Below the pieces are notes generated by a model, which searched no databases, was not told the origin of the DNA, and worked only from the letters and a program-made list of their open reading frames with translations. A DNA stretch of 64,000 bases from CADEEN01 sp031379365 (lineage in GTDB: Bacteria; Pseudomonadota; Gammaproteobacteria; Burkholderiales; Burkholderiaceae_C), in the NCBI GenBank assembly GCA_031379365.1, contig JANNFB010000026.1:4853-68852 (forward strand), in the 5' to 3' direction. Positions 39,011 through 48,390 of this stretch are shown piece by piece (the first letter of the stretch is position 1; every line of letters starts with the position of its first letter). Both the position numbers and the translations under genes were made by a program.

Positions 39011-41065
39011 ATGAACCTGGACTTCCATCTGCTGCGGCCGCACTCGAACGTCGGCCGCGTGATCCTGGCCATAGCCAGCTCGTTGTTCGCGGCGCTGCTG
39101 ATCGTGGCGTGGTCTCCCGCGCTGGCAGCCGACAGCGAGGCCACGCCGGCCGAGGGCCCCTACTTCCACATCGCCAGCGACGACCCCGCACTCGATCGCC
39201 TGCCCTTGAAGTCCACCCGCGTCGAGGCCCGCGTGGCCGGCACCGTGGCCGACGTGCGCGTGACGCAGGTCTATCGCAACGAAGGCTCGCGCACCATCGA
39301 GGCGCGCTACGTCTTCCCAGGCTCCACCCAGGCGGCCGTGCACGGCATGACGGTGCGCATCGGCGAGCGCGTTCTGAACGCCAACATCCGCGAGAAACAG
39401 CGCGCCCGGGTCGAGTACGAGGCGGCTAAGAAGGAAGGCCGCACCGCCGCACTGCTCGACCAGCACCGCCCCAACGTGTTCCAGATGAATGTGGCGCACA
39501 TCCTGCCAGGCGATGAGATCCAGGTCGAGCTGCGCTACACCGAGTTGCTGCTTCCCACCGAGGGGCGCTACCGTTTCGTGTACCCGACCGTGGTCGGGCC
39601 GCGGTACCAAGGCAGCGCCGGCCGCACGGACGCCGCCAGCACGGCGCTGGCCTTCCCTGCGACGCCGCACCTAGCGGCCGGCCAGCGCTCGGCCACCGCG
39701 TTCGACCTGCAACTGCGCTTTGCTTCGCCGCTGCCGGTGCAGGAGATCACATCCCCCACGCACCGCATCGAAGTCGTGGGCGAAGCGACGGCGCAGGCGG
39801 AAGTTGCCCTCGGCAACGACGGCGAGTCCGCCAACAACCGCGACTTCATCCTCGAGTACCGCCTGGCCGGCGCCGCCACCGCCGGTGGCATCACGCTGTT
39901 CAAGGGCGCCGAGGACGGTGAGAACTTCTTCCTGGCCCTGGTCGAGCCGCCCAGTGCCATTGCGACGACCCAGATCAACCCGCGCGAATACATCTTCGTC
40001 GTCGACATCTCGGGCTCGATGCACGGCTTTCCGCTCGACACCGCCAAGGCCCTGCTGCGCGACCTGATTGGCGGCCTGCGCCCAAGCGACCGCTTCAATG
40101 TGATGCTGTTCTCGGGCAGCAACCGTATGCTCAGCGAGAGCCCGGTGGCGGCCACGCGGCAAAACATCGAGCGCGCGATCGCCACCATCGAACAAATGCG
40201 CGCCGGCGGCAGCACCGAGATCGTGCCGGCCCTCGAACGCATCGCAGCGCTGCCGAAGAACAGCGATGTGTCACGCAGCGTGATCGTCGTCACCGACGGC
40301 TACGTCGCGGTGGAAGACCGCGTCTTCCAGCTGGTGCGCAAGAACCTCGGCCAGGCCAATGTGTTCGCTTTCGGCATCGGCAGCTCGGTCAACCGGCACC
40401 TGATCGAAGGCATCGCGCGCGCCGGTCAAGGCGAACCCTTCATCGTCACCCACCCTGCCTCCGCGCCAGCCCAGGCCGAGCGCCTGCGCAAGATGATCGA
40501 CTCACCGGTGTTGACGGGCCTGTCGGCACGCTTCGATGGCCTGGAGGTCTATGACGTCGAGCCGGCGCAGTTGAACGCCTTGCCCGACGTGCTCGGCGGC
40601 CGCCCCGTGGCGCTGATCGGCAAGTGGCGCGGAGAGCCGCGCGGCCAGCTCGTGCTGCGCGGCCAGAGCGCCAACGGCGATTGGCAGCAGGTGTTGCCCG
40701 TCCCGGCCCCGGATGCCGAGGCGCAGGCGTTGCGCCAGCGGTGGGCGCGCCAACGCATCCAGCAGCTCGGTGACGACGAAGCCCTGCACGGCGGCAGCGT
40801 GCAGCGCGAGGCCATCACGCGGCTGGGCCTGCAGTACAGCCTGCTCACGCACTACACCAGCTTCATCGCGGTGGACCAGGTGGTGCGCACGGCAGCCACG
40901 GCGTCGACGCCAGTCAACCAACCCCTGCCGCTGCCGCAGGGCGTCGGCAACAGCGCGGTCGGCGCGGCCGTGCCCAGCACACCCGAGCCCGCGGCCTGGA
41001 TCGCGCTGTTGATCGCCCTGGGGCTGGTGGTGGCTGGCGTGGTGCACCAGCGCCGCCACCACTGA
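39011..41065 (+). CDS. VIT and vWA domain protein with C-terminal PEP-CTERM sorting signal
   Basis: A 684-residue exported protein. A signal-anchor at 18-40 (LAIASSLFAALLIVAW) precedes a VIT domain (about 60-180, with VRVTQVYRNEGSRTIEARYV and LDQHRPNVFQMNVAHILPGD) and a vWA domain with intact MIDAS, FVVDISGSMHGFPL, at about 325-490. The C-terminus is a textbook PEP-CTERM: PEP at 658-660 in STPEPAAWIALL, a hydrophobic helix, and the basic end HQRRHH. An exosortase gene follows 19 bases later, so this is its likely substrate. The design parallels the LPXTG-type marine proteobacterial sortase target, but with an exosortase signal. The ATG has AGGAG seven bases upstream; the 198-nt gap before it holds no clear promoter. 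Confidence 0.9.
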   Translation: MNLDFHLLRPHSNVGRVILAIASSLFAALLIVAWSPALAADSEATPAEGPYFHIASDDPALDRLPLKSTRVEARVAGTVADVRVTQVYRNEGSRTIEARYVFPGSTQAAVHGMTVRIGERVLNANIREKQRARVEYEAAKKEGRTAALLDQHRPNVFQMNVAHILPGDEIQVELRYTELLLPTEGRYRFVYPTVVGPRYQGSAGRTDAASTALAFPATPHLAAGQRSATAFDLQLRFASPLPVQEITSPTHRIEVVGEATAQAEVALGNDGESANNRDFILEYRLAGAATAGGITLFKGAEDGENFFLALVEPPSAIATTQINPREYIFVVDISGSMHGFPLDTAKALLRDLIGGLRPSDRFNVMLFSGSNRMLSESPVAATRQNIERAIATIEQMRAGGSTEIVPALERIAALPKNSDVSRSVIVVTDGYVAVEDRVFQLVRKNLGQANVFAFGIGSSVNRHLIEGIARAGQGEPFIVTHPASAPAQAERLRKMIDSPVLTGLSARFDGLEVYDVEPAQLNALPDVLGGRPVALIGKWRGEPRGQLVLRGQSANGDWQQVLPVPAPDAEAQALRQRWARQRIQQLGDDEALHGGSVQREAITRLGLQYSLLTHYTSFIAVDQVVRTAATASTPVNQPLPLPQGVGNSAVGAAVPSTPEPAAWIALLIALGLVVAGVVHQRRHH

Positions 41066-41084
41066 GCCGGGGCAGCCAAACGCC

Positions 41085-41909
41085 ATGAGCAACGCCCGCT
41101 TGTTGATCTGTCGGCCGGTGCGGATCGCCCCGTGGGCCTGGCTGGCCCTGCACGCCGCGGCCCTGTGGCCGCACGGGCACTGGGCGCTGCGGCGCCTGCT
41201 CGACGGCTCCGACGACCCGCTGGCAGGAGCCGCAGTGGCCGCGCTGGTGCTGTGGCTGGTGCGCGCCGCGTCGCTGCTGCGGGTGCAGCCTCGGCTGACC
41301 TGGCTGGCGCTGGCCGCCGCCCTGACGGCGGCAGCGACGGCCGCCTGGGGCTGGGCCCCGCCGCTCGTTGCGGCCTTGCTCGCCATGCTGGCGCTGGCGG
41401 CGCATCTCGCCGCCTGGTTGCCCGTGGGGGTGGCGCGGACGCCGCTGCTGGGGCTGGCGGTGCTGGCCCTGCCACTGCTGGCGTCGCTGCAGTTCTACCT
41501 CGGCTACCCGTTGCGGGTTTTCACCGCCGCCTTCAGCGCCTGGCTGTTGCAGGCCGCCGGCCTGGCCGCCGAGCGCAGTGGCGCCGCGATGACCGTCAAC
41601 GGTCAGCTGGTGATCGTCGATGCGCCCTGCTCCGGCATCCAGATGGCCTGGTTGGCCTACTTCGCCGCCTGCACGACCGCCGCTTTCGTTGGCCTGCAGG
41701 GCCAGCGCTTTCTGCACCGGCTGCCGCTGGTCGGCCTGCTGGCGTTAACCGGCAACGTGATTCGCAACAGCCTGCTGGTGGCACTCGAGGCGCAGCCCGC
41801 CGGGCTGAGTCGCGCGGGGCACGAGGCCATCGGCCTGACCCTGCTGGTGATCGTGGTCGGCCTGACGGTGCGACTGATGAGCCCGCTGTCCCAGGGAGTA
41901 AAACCATGA
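41085..41909 (+). CDS. Exosortase of a dedicated VIT-protein system (type not assigned)
   Basis: Polytopic membrane protein of 274 residues with eight predicted helices. The exosortase triad is present: Cys182 in VDAPCSGIQMAW, Arg227 in GNVIRNSLLV and His246 in RAGHEAIGL. Spacing of these residues matches XrtB at the left end of the window (189, 235, 256), but the sequence around them differs, so this is a different exosortase class. No C-terminal EpsI fusion is present; instead a separate EpsI-like gene overlaps its stop by ATGA. I do not assign a letter name. Neighbours suggest it acts only on the VIT/vWA protein upstream. Confidence 0.9.
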   Translation: MSNARLLICRPVRIAPWAWLALHAAALWPHGHWALRRLLDGSDDPLAGAAVAALVLWLVRAASLLRVQPRLTWLALAAALTAAATAAWGWAPPLVAALLAMLALAAHLAAWLPVGVARTPLLGLAVLALPLLASLQFYLGYPLRVFTAAFSAWLLQAAGLAAERSGAAMTVNGQLVIVDAPCSGIQMAWLAYFAACTTAAFVGLQGQRFLHRLPLVGLLALTGNVIRNSLLVALEAQPAGLSRAGHEAIGLTLLVIVVGLTVRLMSPLSQGVKP

Positions 41910-42481
41910 CCACCGTCCTGGCAACCGGCCTGCGTTGCTGGGCCAGGGCCCATTGGCCGCCCGCCCTGGGCGCGCTGCTGCTGCTGTGCGCGCTGGTGCC
42001 GCTGGCCGGTGCTGACACGAGTACCCCGACCCACGTTGCGTTGCCTCGCGACGCGGCCGAGTGGCCGCGCGAATGGGCGGGCCAGGCGCTGCAACCGCTG
42101 TCTCGCTCGGCCGTCGAAGCCCGCTTTGCGAGCCACTTCCCAGGCCGCATCGCGCGCTTCCGCATGGCAGACAGCGGCGATGAACTGGTCCTGCGCGAGG
42201 TGGATCGGCCCACCCGCATGCTGCACCCGGCTGCTGACTGTTGGCGCGCCATCGGCTGGCAGGTGGATGCCGCGCGCCTGGTGCGCGACGATGCATCATC
42301 CGAAGGCCTGCTTTGGCGCTGCTTCGAAGCCCGCCAGGGTGGACAGCGCGTGCGGGTCTGCGAGCGCATCGTCGATGCCGATGGCCAGGCGTTCACCGAC
42401 ACCTCGGCCTGGTTCTGGGCCGCGTCGCTGGGTCAGAGCCATGGGCCCTGGCAGGCCGTGACCACGGTTCAGGGGCTCTGA
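41906..42481 (+). CDS. Small EpsI-like exosortase-associated protein
   Basis: A 191-residue protein with an N-terminal signal/anchor helix (LGALLLLCALVPLAGAD). The core LVLREVDRPTRMLHPAADCW followed by RAIGW has the His-Pro...Cys...Gly-Trp pattern of EpsI proteins, and the end AWFWAASLGQSHGPWQAVTT is compatible with that fold. Overall similarity to EpsI at 10009 is low. The ATG overlaps the exosortase stop, and GGGAG lies nine bases upstream, so translation is coupled. By analogy it should be the periplasmic helper of the exosortase. The assignment is motif-based and less certain than for the exosortase. Confidence 0.65.
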   Translation: MTTVLATGLRCWARAHWPPALGALLLLCALVPLAGADTSTPTHVALPRDAAEWPREWAGQALQPLSRSAVEARFASHFPGRIARFRMADSGDELVLREVDRPTRMLHPAADCWRAIGWQVDAARLVRDDASSEGLLWRCFEARQGGQRVRVCERIVDADGQAFTDTSAWFWAASLGQSHGPWQAVTTVQGL

Positions 42482-42486
42482 ACATC

Positions 42487-43833
42487 ATGCGCAAGCTGCC
42501 TGGGCTGCGCGGGGGACGGCTGTGCCTGGCGGCGCTGGTCGGCGCCTTGGTGATGGCCGTGACGGCCGTATTGGCCTTGTTGGCGACCCTGGCGGTCCTC
42601 GCGCCAGGCACTGCCGCGTGGACCGTGCCGCTGAGCTCGAGCGTGCTCGGCCAGCACTGGCAGTACCGCGTCAGCGGGCCTGTGCTGCTGCGCCTGGCCA
42701 GTCACCCCCTGGCGGCGCCGCTGATCGACGGGCGCCGGATCCACACCCCTCACGGCCGCTGGCGCCTGACGGCGCGGCCCGGGGAAGGCTTGAGTGCGAC
42801 CTGCGCGCCATGCGAGTTCAGCGTCGCAGCGCTCGGCCCGGCACCTTTGGTCCTGGCACATGTCGAGCTGCGCTTGCACGCCGATGGCGCCGACCACTAC
42901 AGCGGCAGTGTCCAACTCGGTTCCGCGCCGCACCGTCTGGTGCTGACCTGGCGCGGCCATGTCGAGCGCAGCGGCAGCCTGCAGCTGGACGCCACCTTGG
43001 CGCCCAGCGCAATTCAGGACGCCGTCAAGGTCTTCGGCGCCACACTGCCAGAGCGCGACGCGGTGCAGGTCGACGGCACCCTGGCTCTGCGCCTCAGCGC
43101 CCGCCTGCCGGGTGGCCCGTGGCGCGTGCAGCCGCAGCTCGAAGGTTTCACGGTGCGCGGCCTCGGCACCGAACGCCTGCTCGACCTGCGACTGCCGCCG
43201 GCTTGCCGCGACGGCCGCCGGCTCGATGTGCCAACCGCCACGGGTTGGCTGCCACGCGCCGTGATCGCGGCCGAAGACCAGCGCTTCTTCGAGCACCCCG
43301 GCTACGACCTCGTCGCGCTCACCGACACCCTGCAACACAACCAGCAAGCCGGGGCCGTTCTGGGCGGTGCCAGCACGCTCACGCAGCAACTGGCCAAACG
43401 CTTGTTCACCGGTGACGACCGCAGTGCTGCACGCAAGCTGCGCGAGCTGCTCTATGCCGTGGAAATGGAACGCACTCTGGGCAAGCCACGCATCCTGCAG
43501 CTCTACCTCGCCCTGGCGCCCTGGGGCCAGGGCGTGTGCGGCACCGAGCGCGCCGTGCGTGTCCACCTGGGCTTGCGCGACGCTGCGGCCGTGGGGCCGG
43601 TCGGCGCTGCCTGGTTGGCCAGTCTGCTGCCGCAACCCGACGCCTTGTTGAGTGCGGAACAGCAAAGCGGTCAGGTCGATGCCGAACGGGTCGCACGCGT
43701 GCTCCGGGCCATGCGACCGATGAGCCCGGAACGGCGCGCGGCCGCCCTGGCCGCCCTGCCCTCGTGGTCGCCCCCCGCGGTCGGGCCACGCGAGCAAGCG
43801 GCGCCAACCCAACGGCCAATCGCAACCCCATGA
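42487..43833 (+). CDS. Monofunctional GT51 peptidoglycan glycosyltransferase with extra N-terminal domain
   Basis: A membrane-anchored glycosyltransferase of 448 residues. Residues 15-45 form the anchor. About 200 residues follow with repeated beta-type patterns and no name that I recognise (with CAPCEF near 100). The C-terminal GT51 domain has the catalytic Glu263 in AAEDQRFFEHPGYDL and the donor-site block GGASTLTQQLAKRLFTGDD, followed by KLRELLYAVEMERTLGK. There is no transpeptidase domain. It starts five bases after the EpsI-like gene, so it belongs to the exosortase operon, an unusual partner for a sorting system. It may build or modify local murein at the site of the VIT protein. Confidence 0.85.
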   Translation: MRKLPGLRGGRLCLAALVGALVMAVTAVLALLATLAVLAPGTAAWTVPLSSSVLGQHWQYRVSGPVLLRLASHPLAAPLIDGRRIHTPHGRWRLTARPGEGLSATCAPCEFSVAALGPAPLVLAHVELRLHADGADHYSGSVQLGSAPHRLVLTWRGHVERSGSLQLDATLAPSAIQDAVKVFGATLPERDAVQVDGTLALRLSARLPGGPWRVQPQLEGFTVRGLGTERLLDLRLPPACRDGRRLDVPTATGWLPRAVIAAEDQRFFEHPGYDLVALTDTLQHNQQAGAVLGGASTLTQQLAKRLFTGDDRSAARKLRELLYAVEMERTLGKPRILQLYLALAPWGQGVCGTERAVRVHLGLRDAAAVGPVGAAWLASLLPQPDALLSAEQQSGQVDAERVARVLRAMRPMSPERRAAALAALPSWSPPAVGPREQAAPTQRPIATP

Positions 43834-43867
43834 AACACCGCGATCTGCGGCCCCGGATGCCGCGACA

Positions 43868-44590
43868 ATGGCGCCCCCTGCCGCCGACAACCCATTGCTC
43901 GCGCCCGCCACGCCGACACGCCACCTTGCTGTGACCCCTCGCCCTGTTCGCTTCGCGCCCTGCTGGCGCCCCGTCACCCTCGGTCTTTGCTGGCTGGCCC
44001 TGCTGGCCGGCTGCGCGACCCCCCCTGCGCCCACGCCAACATCCGGCGCGCCCGCGCCAGGCGCTGTCGCGCTGCCGCCCGCAGCGCCGCGCGCCACGCC
44101 GCCTGCCGCGGTGATCTCGCCGCTGGCCAGCGAACAACGCTGGTTCGAGGACTTGTTTCGCGGCACGCCGGTGGTCATCGTGCTGGTTGATGCCAACACG
44201 CTGGCGGTGGATGTGCCCCTGGCCAAATCCTTCGATGCGGGCAAGAGCGCCGTCAAGCCTGCACTGGCCAAGGTGCTCGAGTACGTGGCCACCAGCCTGA
44301 GACGCCAGCCGGCGATGCGGCTGTCGATTGCCGCGCCCGCCGACGCGACAGCAGGCAACGTGGCCCTGGCCGCCGCACGCGCACAGCAGGTGCGCGAGGC
44401 TTTGCTGGCACGGGGGGTCGCGGCCACACGCCTGGCCGGCGTGGGCACGGCCCGCGCCGGCGCGCCAGTTCAGTTGCGCCTGTTGATTGCGCCGCAGGGC
44501 ATCAGCCGGCTTGACGACGCGACGCTTCCGCTGCCGGTGCCTGGCAACCGATCGGCGTCGTCCGCTTCTGCGGCGGCAGGAAAACGCTGA
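43868..44590 (+). CDS. OmpA-like lipoprotein
   Basis: A protein of up to 240 residues with a lipobox, LLAGC at Cys49 counted from the ATG at 43868. A GTG at 43931 would give a normal 28-residue lipoprotein signal peptide and may be the true start. After a Pro/Ala-rich linker, the C-terminal part is OmpA-like: FDAGKSAVKPALAKVLEYVA, then AAARAQQVREALLARGVAAT with the Arg that contacts diaminopimelate. The canonical GHTD motif is replaced by APAD, so murein binding is uncertain. It is the last gene of the exosortase operon and would link outer membrane and peptidoglycan. Confidence 0.75.
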   Translation: MAPPAADNPLLAPATPTRHLAVTPRPVRFAPCWRPVTLGLCWLALLAGCATPPAPTPTSGAPAPGAVALPPAAPRATPPAAVISPLASEQRWFEDLFRGTPVVIVLVDANTLAVDVPLAKSFDAGKSAVKPALAKVLEYVATSLRRQPAMRLSIAAPADATAGNVALAAARAQQVREALLARGVAATRLAGVGTARAGAPVQLRLLIAPQGISRLDDATLPLPVPGNRSASSASAAAGKR

Positions 44591-44606
44591 CGCCCGTGAG
44601 GGCCGC

Positions 44607-45659
<1,053 letters not shown>

Positions 45660-45677
45660 GCGAACATTGTAGGAACG

Positions 45678-46073
45678 ATGAAACACCTGACTCCCCTGGA
45701 GGCCTATGCCTACCTGCAAGGCCGGCGCGAGACCTTGTTTGTGGACGTGCGCATGGAGATCGAGTATCTCTACGTCGGCCACCCGCCCGGCGTCGTCCAT
45801 GTGCCCTGGTACGAGTACCCGGAGATGCACGCCGACCGCGAGCGTTTCGCGGCGAGCGTGCGGCGCGAGGCCGGCGGCAACACCGAGCGCCCGGTGATGT
45901 TGATCTGCCGCTCCGGCAAGCGCACGCTGGAGGCTGGCGAGGCCCTCGAGGCCGCCGGCTTCACCGAGGTCGTCAACGTCCTGCACGGGTTCGAGGGCGA
46001 ACTCGACGAGCACTTCCAGCGCGGCCGGCTCAACGGCTGGCGCTTCGACGGACTGCCCTGGGAGCAGCTCTAG
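45678..46073 (+). CDS. Rhodanese-like domain protein
   Basis: A single-domain cytoplasmic rhodanese of 131 residues. It has FVDVRMEIEYLYVGHPPGV and the active-site loop LICRSGKRTLEAGE with the catalytic Cys, then the closing region VLHGFEGELDEHF. The active-site loop is six residues, as in sulfurtransferases. It could provide persulfide sulfur; a link to methionine or cysteine metabolism is suggested only by the divergent metH module. The ATG has a weak AGGA ribosome binding site. Confidence 0.92.
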   Translation: MKHLTPLEAYAYLQGRRETLFVDVRMEIEYLYVGHPPGVVHVPWYEYPEMHADRERFAASVRREAGGNTERPVMLICRSGKRTLEAGEALEAAGFTEVVNVLHGFEGELDEHFQRGRLNGWRFDGLPWEQL

Positions 46074-46074
46074 C

Positions 46075-46092
46075 TAGCGGGCCTGCCCGCTA
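46075..46092. terminator. Hairpin between convergent rhodanese and GGDEF-EAL genes
   Basis: TAGCGGG and CCCGCTA form a 7- to 8-bp perfect stem with a tiny loop, ending on the stop codon of the GGDEF-EAL gene. It could serve both strands, but neither side has a T run, so any terminator function is weak. Confidence 0.35.
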
Positions 46093-48276
46093 CTGCAAGG
46101 TCGGCGGCTCACCTGGCAACGGCGCAGGCTCGCGCGGCACGGCGCGCTTTTCCACGAACAGGCGGGTGCTCTCTTCGCCAGCCGCCCAAAGCGCCAAGCG
46201 ATCGGCGTCCATCGGGCGGGCAAAGAGGTAGCCCTGGAACTCGTCGCAGCCGAGGGTTTGCAGAATATCGCGCTGGCGCTCGGTCTCCACGCCCTCGGCC
46301 ACCACGCGCAGGCCCAGGGCGTGGGCCAGGCGGATGACGGCATCGACGACGGCCATGGCATCGCCGCTCACGCCGAGATCGGACACGAAACTGCGGTCGA
46401 TCTTGAGCTGCCGCGCAGGCAAGGTGCGCAGGTAGGCCAGGCTGGAGTGGCCGGTACCGAAGTCGTCGATCGCCAGCGACGCACCGGCACGCGCCAATTG
46501 CGCGAAGGAGCGCAGGGTGGCGTTGGTGTCCTCCATCGCCACGCTCTCGGTGATCTCGAAGGTCAGCAAGGCGGCGTCGACACGGTGGCGCGCGAGGGTG
46601 TGACGAATGCGCTGCACCAGGTCGTCCTGGCGCAACTGGTGCGCAGACAGGTTGACGGCAATGCGCATGCGCAGGCCAGCGACCTCCCAGGCGCGGATCT
46701 GACGGCAAGTCTCATCCAGCACCCACTCCCCGACCGCGCCGATCAGGCCAAAACGCTCTGCCACGGCGATCAGCTCCGTGGCGCCGACGGCGCCCCGGCT
46801 GGCATGCTGCCATCGCACCAGTGCCTCGGCCCCGGTGAATTCGCCCGTGCGCGCGTCGACCTTGGGTTGGTAGTAGAGCGACAACTCGCCCTGCTCGATC
46901 GCTTGCCGCAGATCGTTCTGCAACGCCAACTGATCGGTCACGTCGAGCTCCATGCGGGGCTCGTAGAAGGCATAAGTCGAGCCGCCGGAGCGCTTGACCG
47001 CGAACATGGCGGCGTCGGCATTGGCGATCAAGCGGTGGGTCGGTCCATGCTCGGGGAACAGGGCGATGCCGATGGAGCAGGACAGACGGGCCTCGCGCCC
47101 GCCCGACAGGGCGTAGGGCGAGATCAAGGCGTGGTGTGCGCTCTGGGCCACTGCCGCCGCGGCCTCATGCGAGCCCGGCGCGGCCACCAACAACACGAAC
47201 TCGTCGCCCCCGACGCGCGCTGCGGTGTCCTGCGGTCGCGCCAGTCCCGCCAGACGCCGCCCCACTTCCTGCAGCACCTCATCGCCCGCCCCATGACCGA
47301 AGGACTCGTTGACGGCCTTGAAGCCATCGATGTCGATGAACAGCACGGCCATCGCCGAAGGGCTGCGGCCGACATGCTCCAGCAGCGCCTCCAGCCGCTC
47401 CTCGAAGTGACTGCGGTTGGGCAAGCCGGTCAGGGCGTCCTGGAAGGCCAATTGCCGCAGGCGCTTGTTGGCCGCCTGCAGCGACCCCGACAGGGCCTGC
47501 GCGCGGCGGCCGGTGCGTGAGTCGACCAGCACGCAAACCAGCCCCATCGCGAGGACGAAGGCGCCAAAACTCAGTGCCAGCAGCAGCAGACGCGCGTCGA
47601 TCGCACCGGCGGGCATGGCGCCGAGCAAGCCATCGGCGTCGGCAGGTGTCACCAGGCTGAGCTGGGGCGCGGCGGCCAAGCCGAGCAGCTCGGCAATCAA
47701 CCAGGCCATGGCAAACACACCGGCGCCCGCGACCCGTTGCGACAGCGGCCAGCGAAAGCCAGTGCGAATCGGGCCATTCAGCAGTTGTAGTGCCAGCCAC
47801 AAGCCGAGCGACAGCGCCACAAGGGCGCCGAGCGTGGGACCGGCGGCCAGGGCTTGCCAGCTCGGCGGCGCGGACATGGCCGCACCCAGGGCCACGAACA
47901 CGCACGCCAACAGGGGCACCAGCAAGAGCACCGCGAGCGAGTTCACGACCCGCGGCGAGGGCAACCAGCGGCTGACGAGCAGGCCGCAGGCGCATGCGCC
48001 GACAACAGCGGCCCAGCTCGTCACCACCAGCGGGCCGTCGAACCAGAGCGCCGTCAGCTCATGGCTCGCCTGCCAGATGCCGAGTTGCAAGGTCACCAAG
48101 CCGGTGCCGACGGCAAAGGCGCCGCCGAAGCCCCAGCCCAGGGCCACCACCCAGTCTTGCGAGCGGGCCTTGCGCAGGGCATGCGCCAGGATCACCGCGA
48201 TGGCCGCGGCACTGCCAATGAGGAGCGCCACCGTGGCCAGGCTGATGGGCGGAGAAGGCAGCGGGCTCAAGGCCAT
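46090..48276 (-). CDS. Membrane GGDEF-EAL protein with a degenerate MHYT-like sensor
   Basis: A 728-residue c-di-GMP enzyme. The N-terminal 235 residues have seven helices; FAVGTGLVTLQLGIWQASHE aligns with the MHYT sensor pattern, but the Met-His pair expected to bind metal reads Gln-Leu, so ligand binding is probably lost. GGDEF domain (about 270-430): RVGGDEF intact and an RPQD inhibitory site five residues before it. EAL domain (about 445-700): GAEALVRWQH, ITESVAMED, DDFGTGHSSL and LKIDRSF all present. It is similar in the catalytic half to the protein at 7838. Downstream of the AAA+ gene, 114 bases away. Confidence 0.9.
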   Translation of the reverse strand: MALSPLPSPPISLATVALLIGSAAAIAVILAHALRKARSQDWVVALGWGFGGAFAVGTGLVTLQLGIWQASHELTALWFDGPLVVTSWAAVVGACACGLLVSRWLPSPRVVNSLAVLLLVPLLACVFVALGAAMSAPPSWQALAAGPTLGALVALSLGLWLALQLLNGPIRTGFRWPLSQRVAGAGVFAMAWLIAELLGLAAAPQLSLVTPADADGLLGAMPAGAIDARLLLLALSFGAFVLAMGLVCVLVDSRTGRRAQALSGSLQAANKRLRQLAFQDALTGLPNRSHFEERLEALLEHVGRSPSAMAVLFIDIDGFKAVNESFGHGAGDEVLQEVGRRLAGLARPQDTAARVGGDEFVLLVAAPGSHEAAAAVAQSAHHALISPYALSGGREARLSCSIGIALFPEHGPTHRLIANADAAMFAVKRSGGSTYAFYEPRMELDVTDQLALQNDLRQAIEQGELSLYYQPKVDARTGEFTGAEALVRWQHASRGAVGATELIAVAERFGLIGAVGEWVLDETCRQIRAWEVAGLRMRIAVNLSAHQLRQDDLVQRIRHTLARHRVDAALLTFEITESVAMEDTNATLRSFAQLARAGASLAIDDFGTGHSSLAYLRTLPARQLKIDRSFVSDLGVSGDAMAVVDAVIRLAHALGLRVVAEGVETERQRDILQTLGCDEFQGYLFARPMDADRLALWAAGEESTRLFVEKRAVPREPAPLPGEPPTLQ

Positions 48277-48390
48277 CAGTGCGGTCGGAGCGCCTTTGCG
48301 AGCATCGGCCGATTGTTGCAGACCGCGCGCCCGGCGCTGCGCGGGTTAGCGCGCAAACGCACACCGATTTCACGGCGACGGTGGCCGTGT

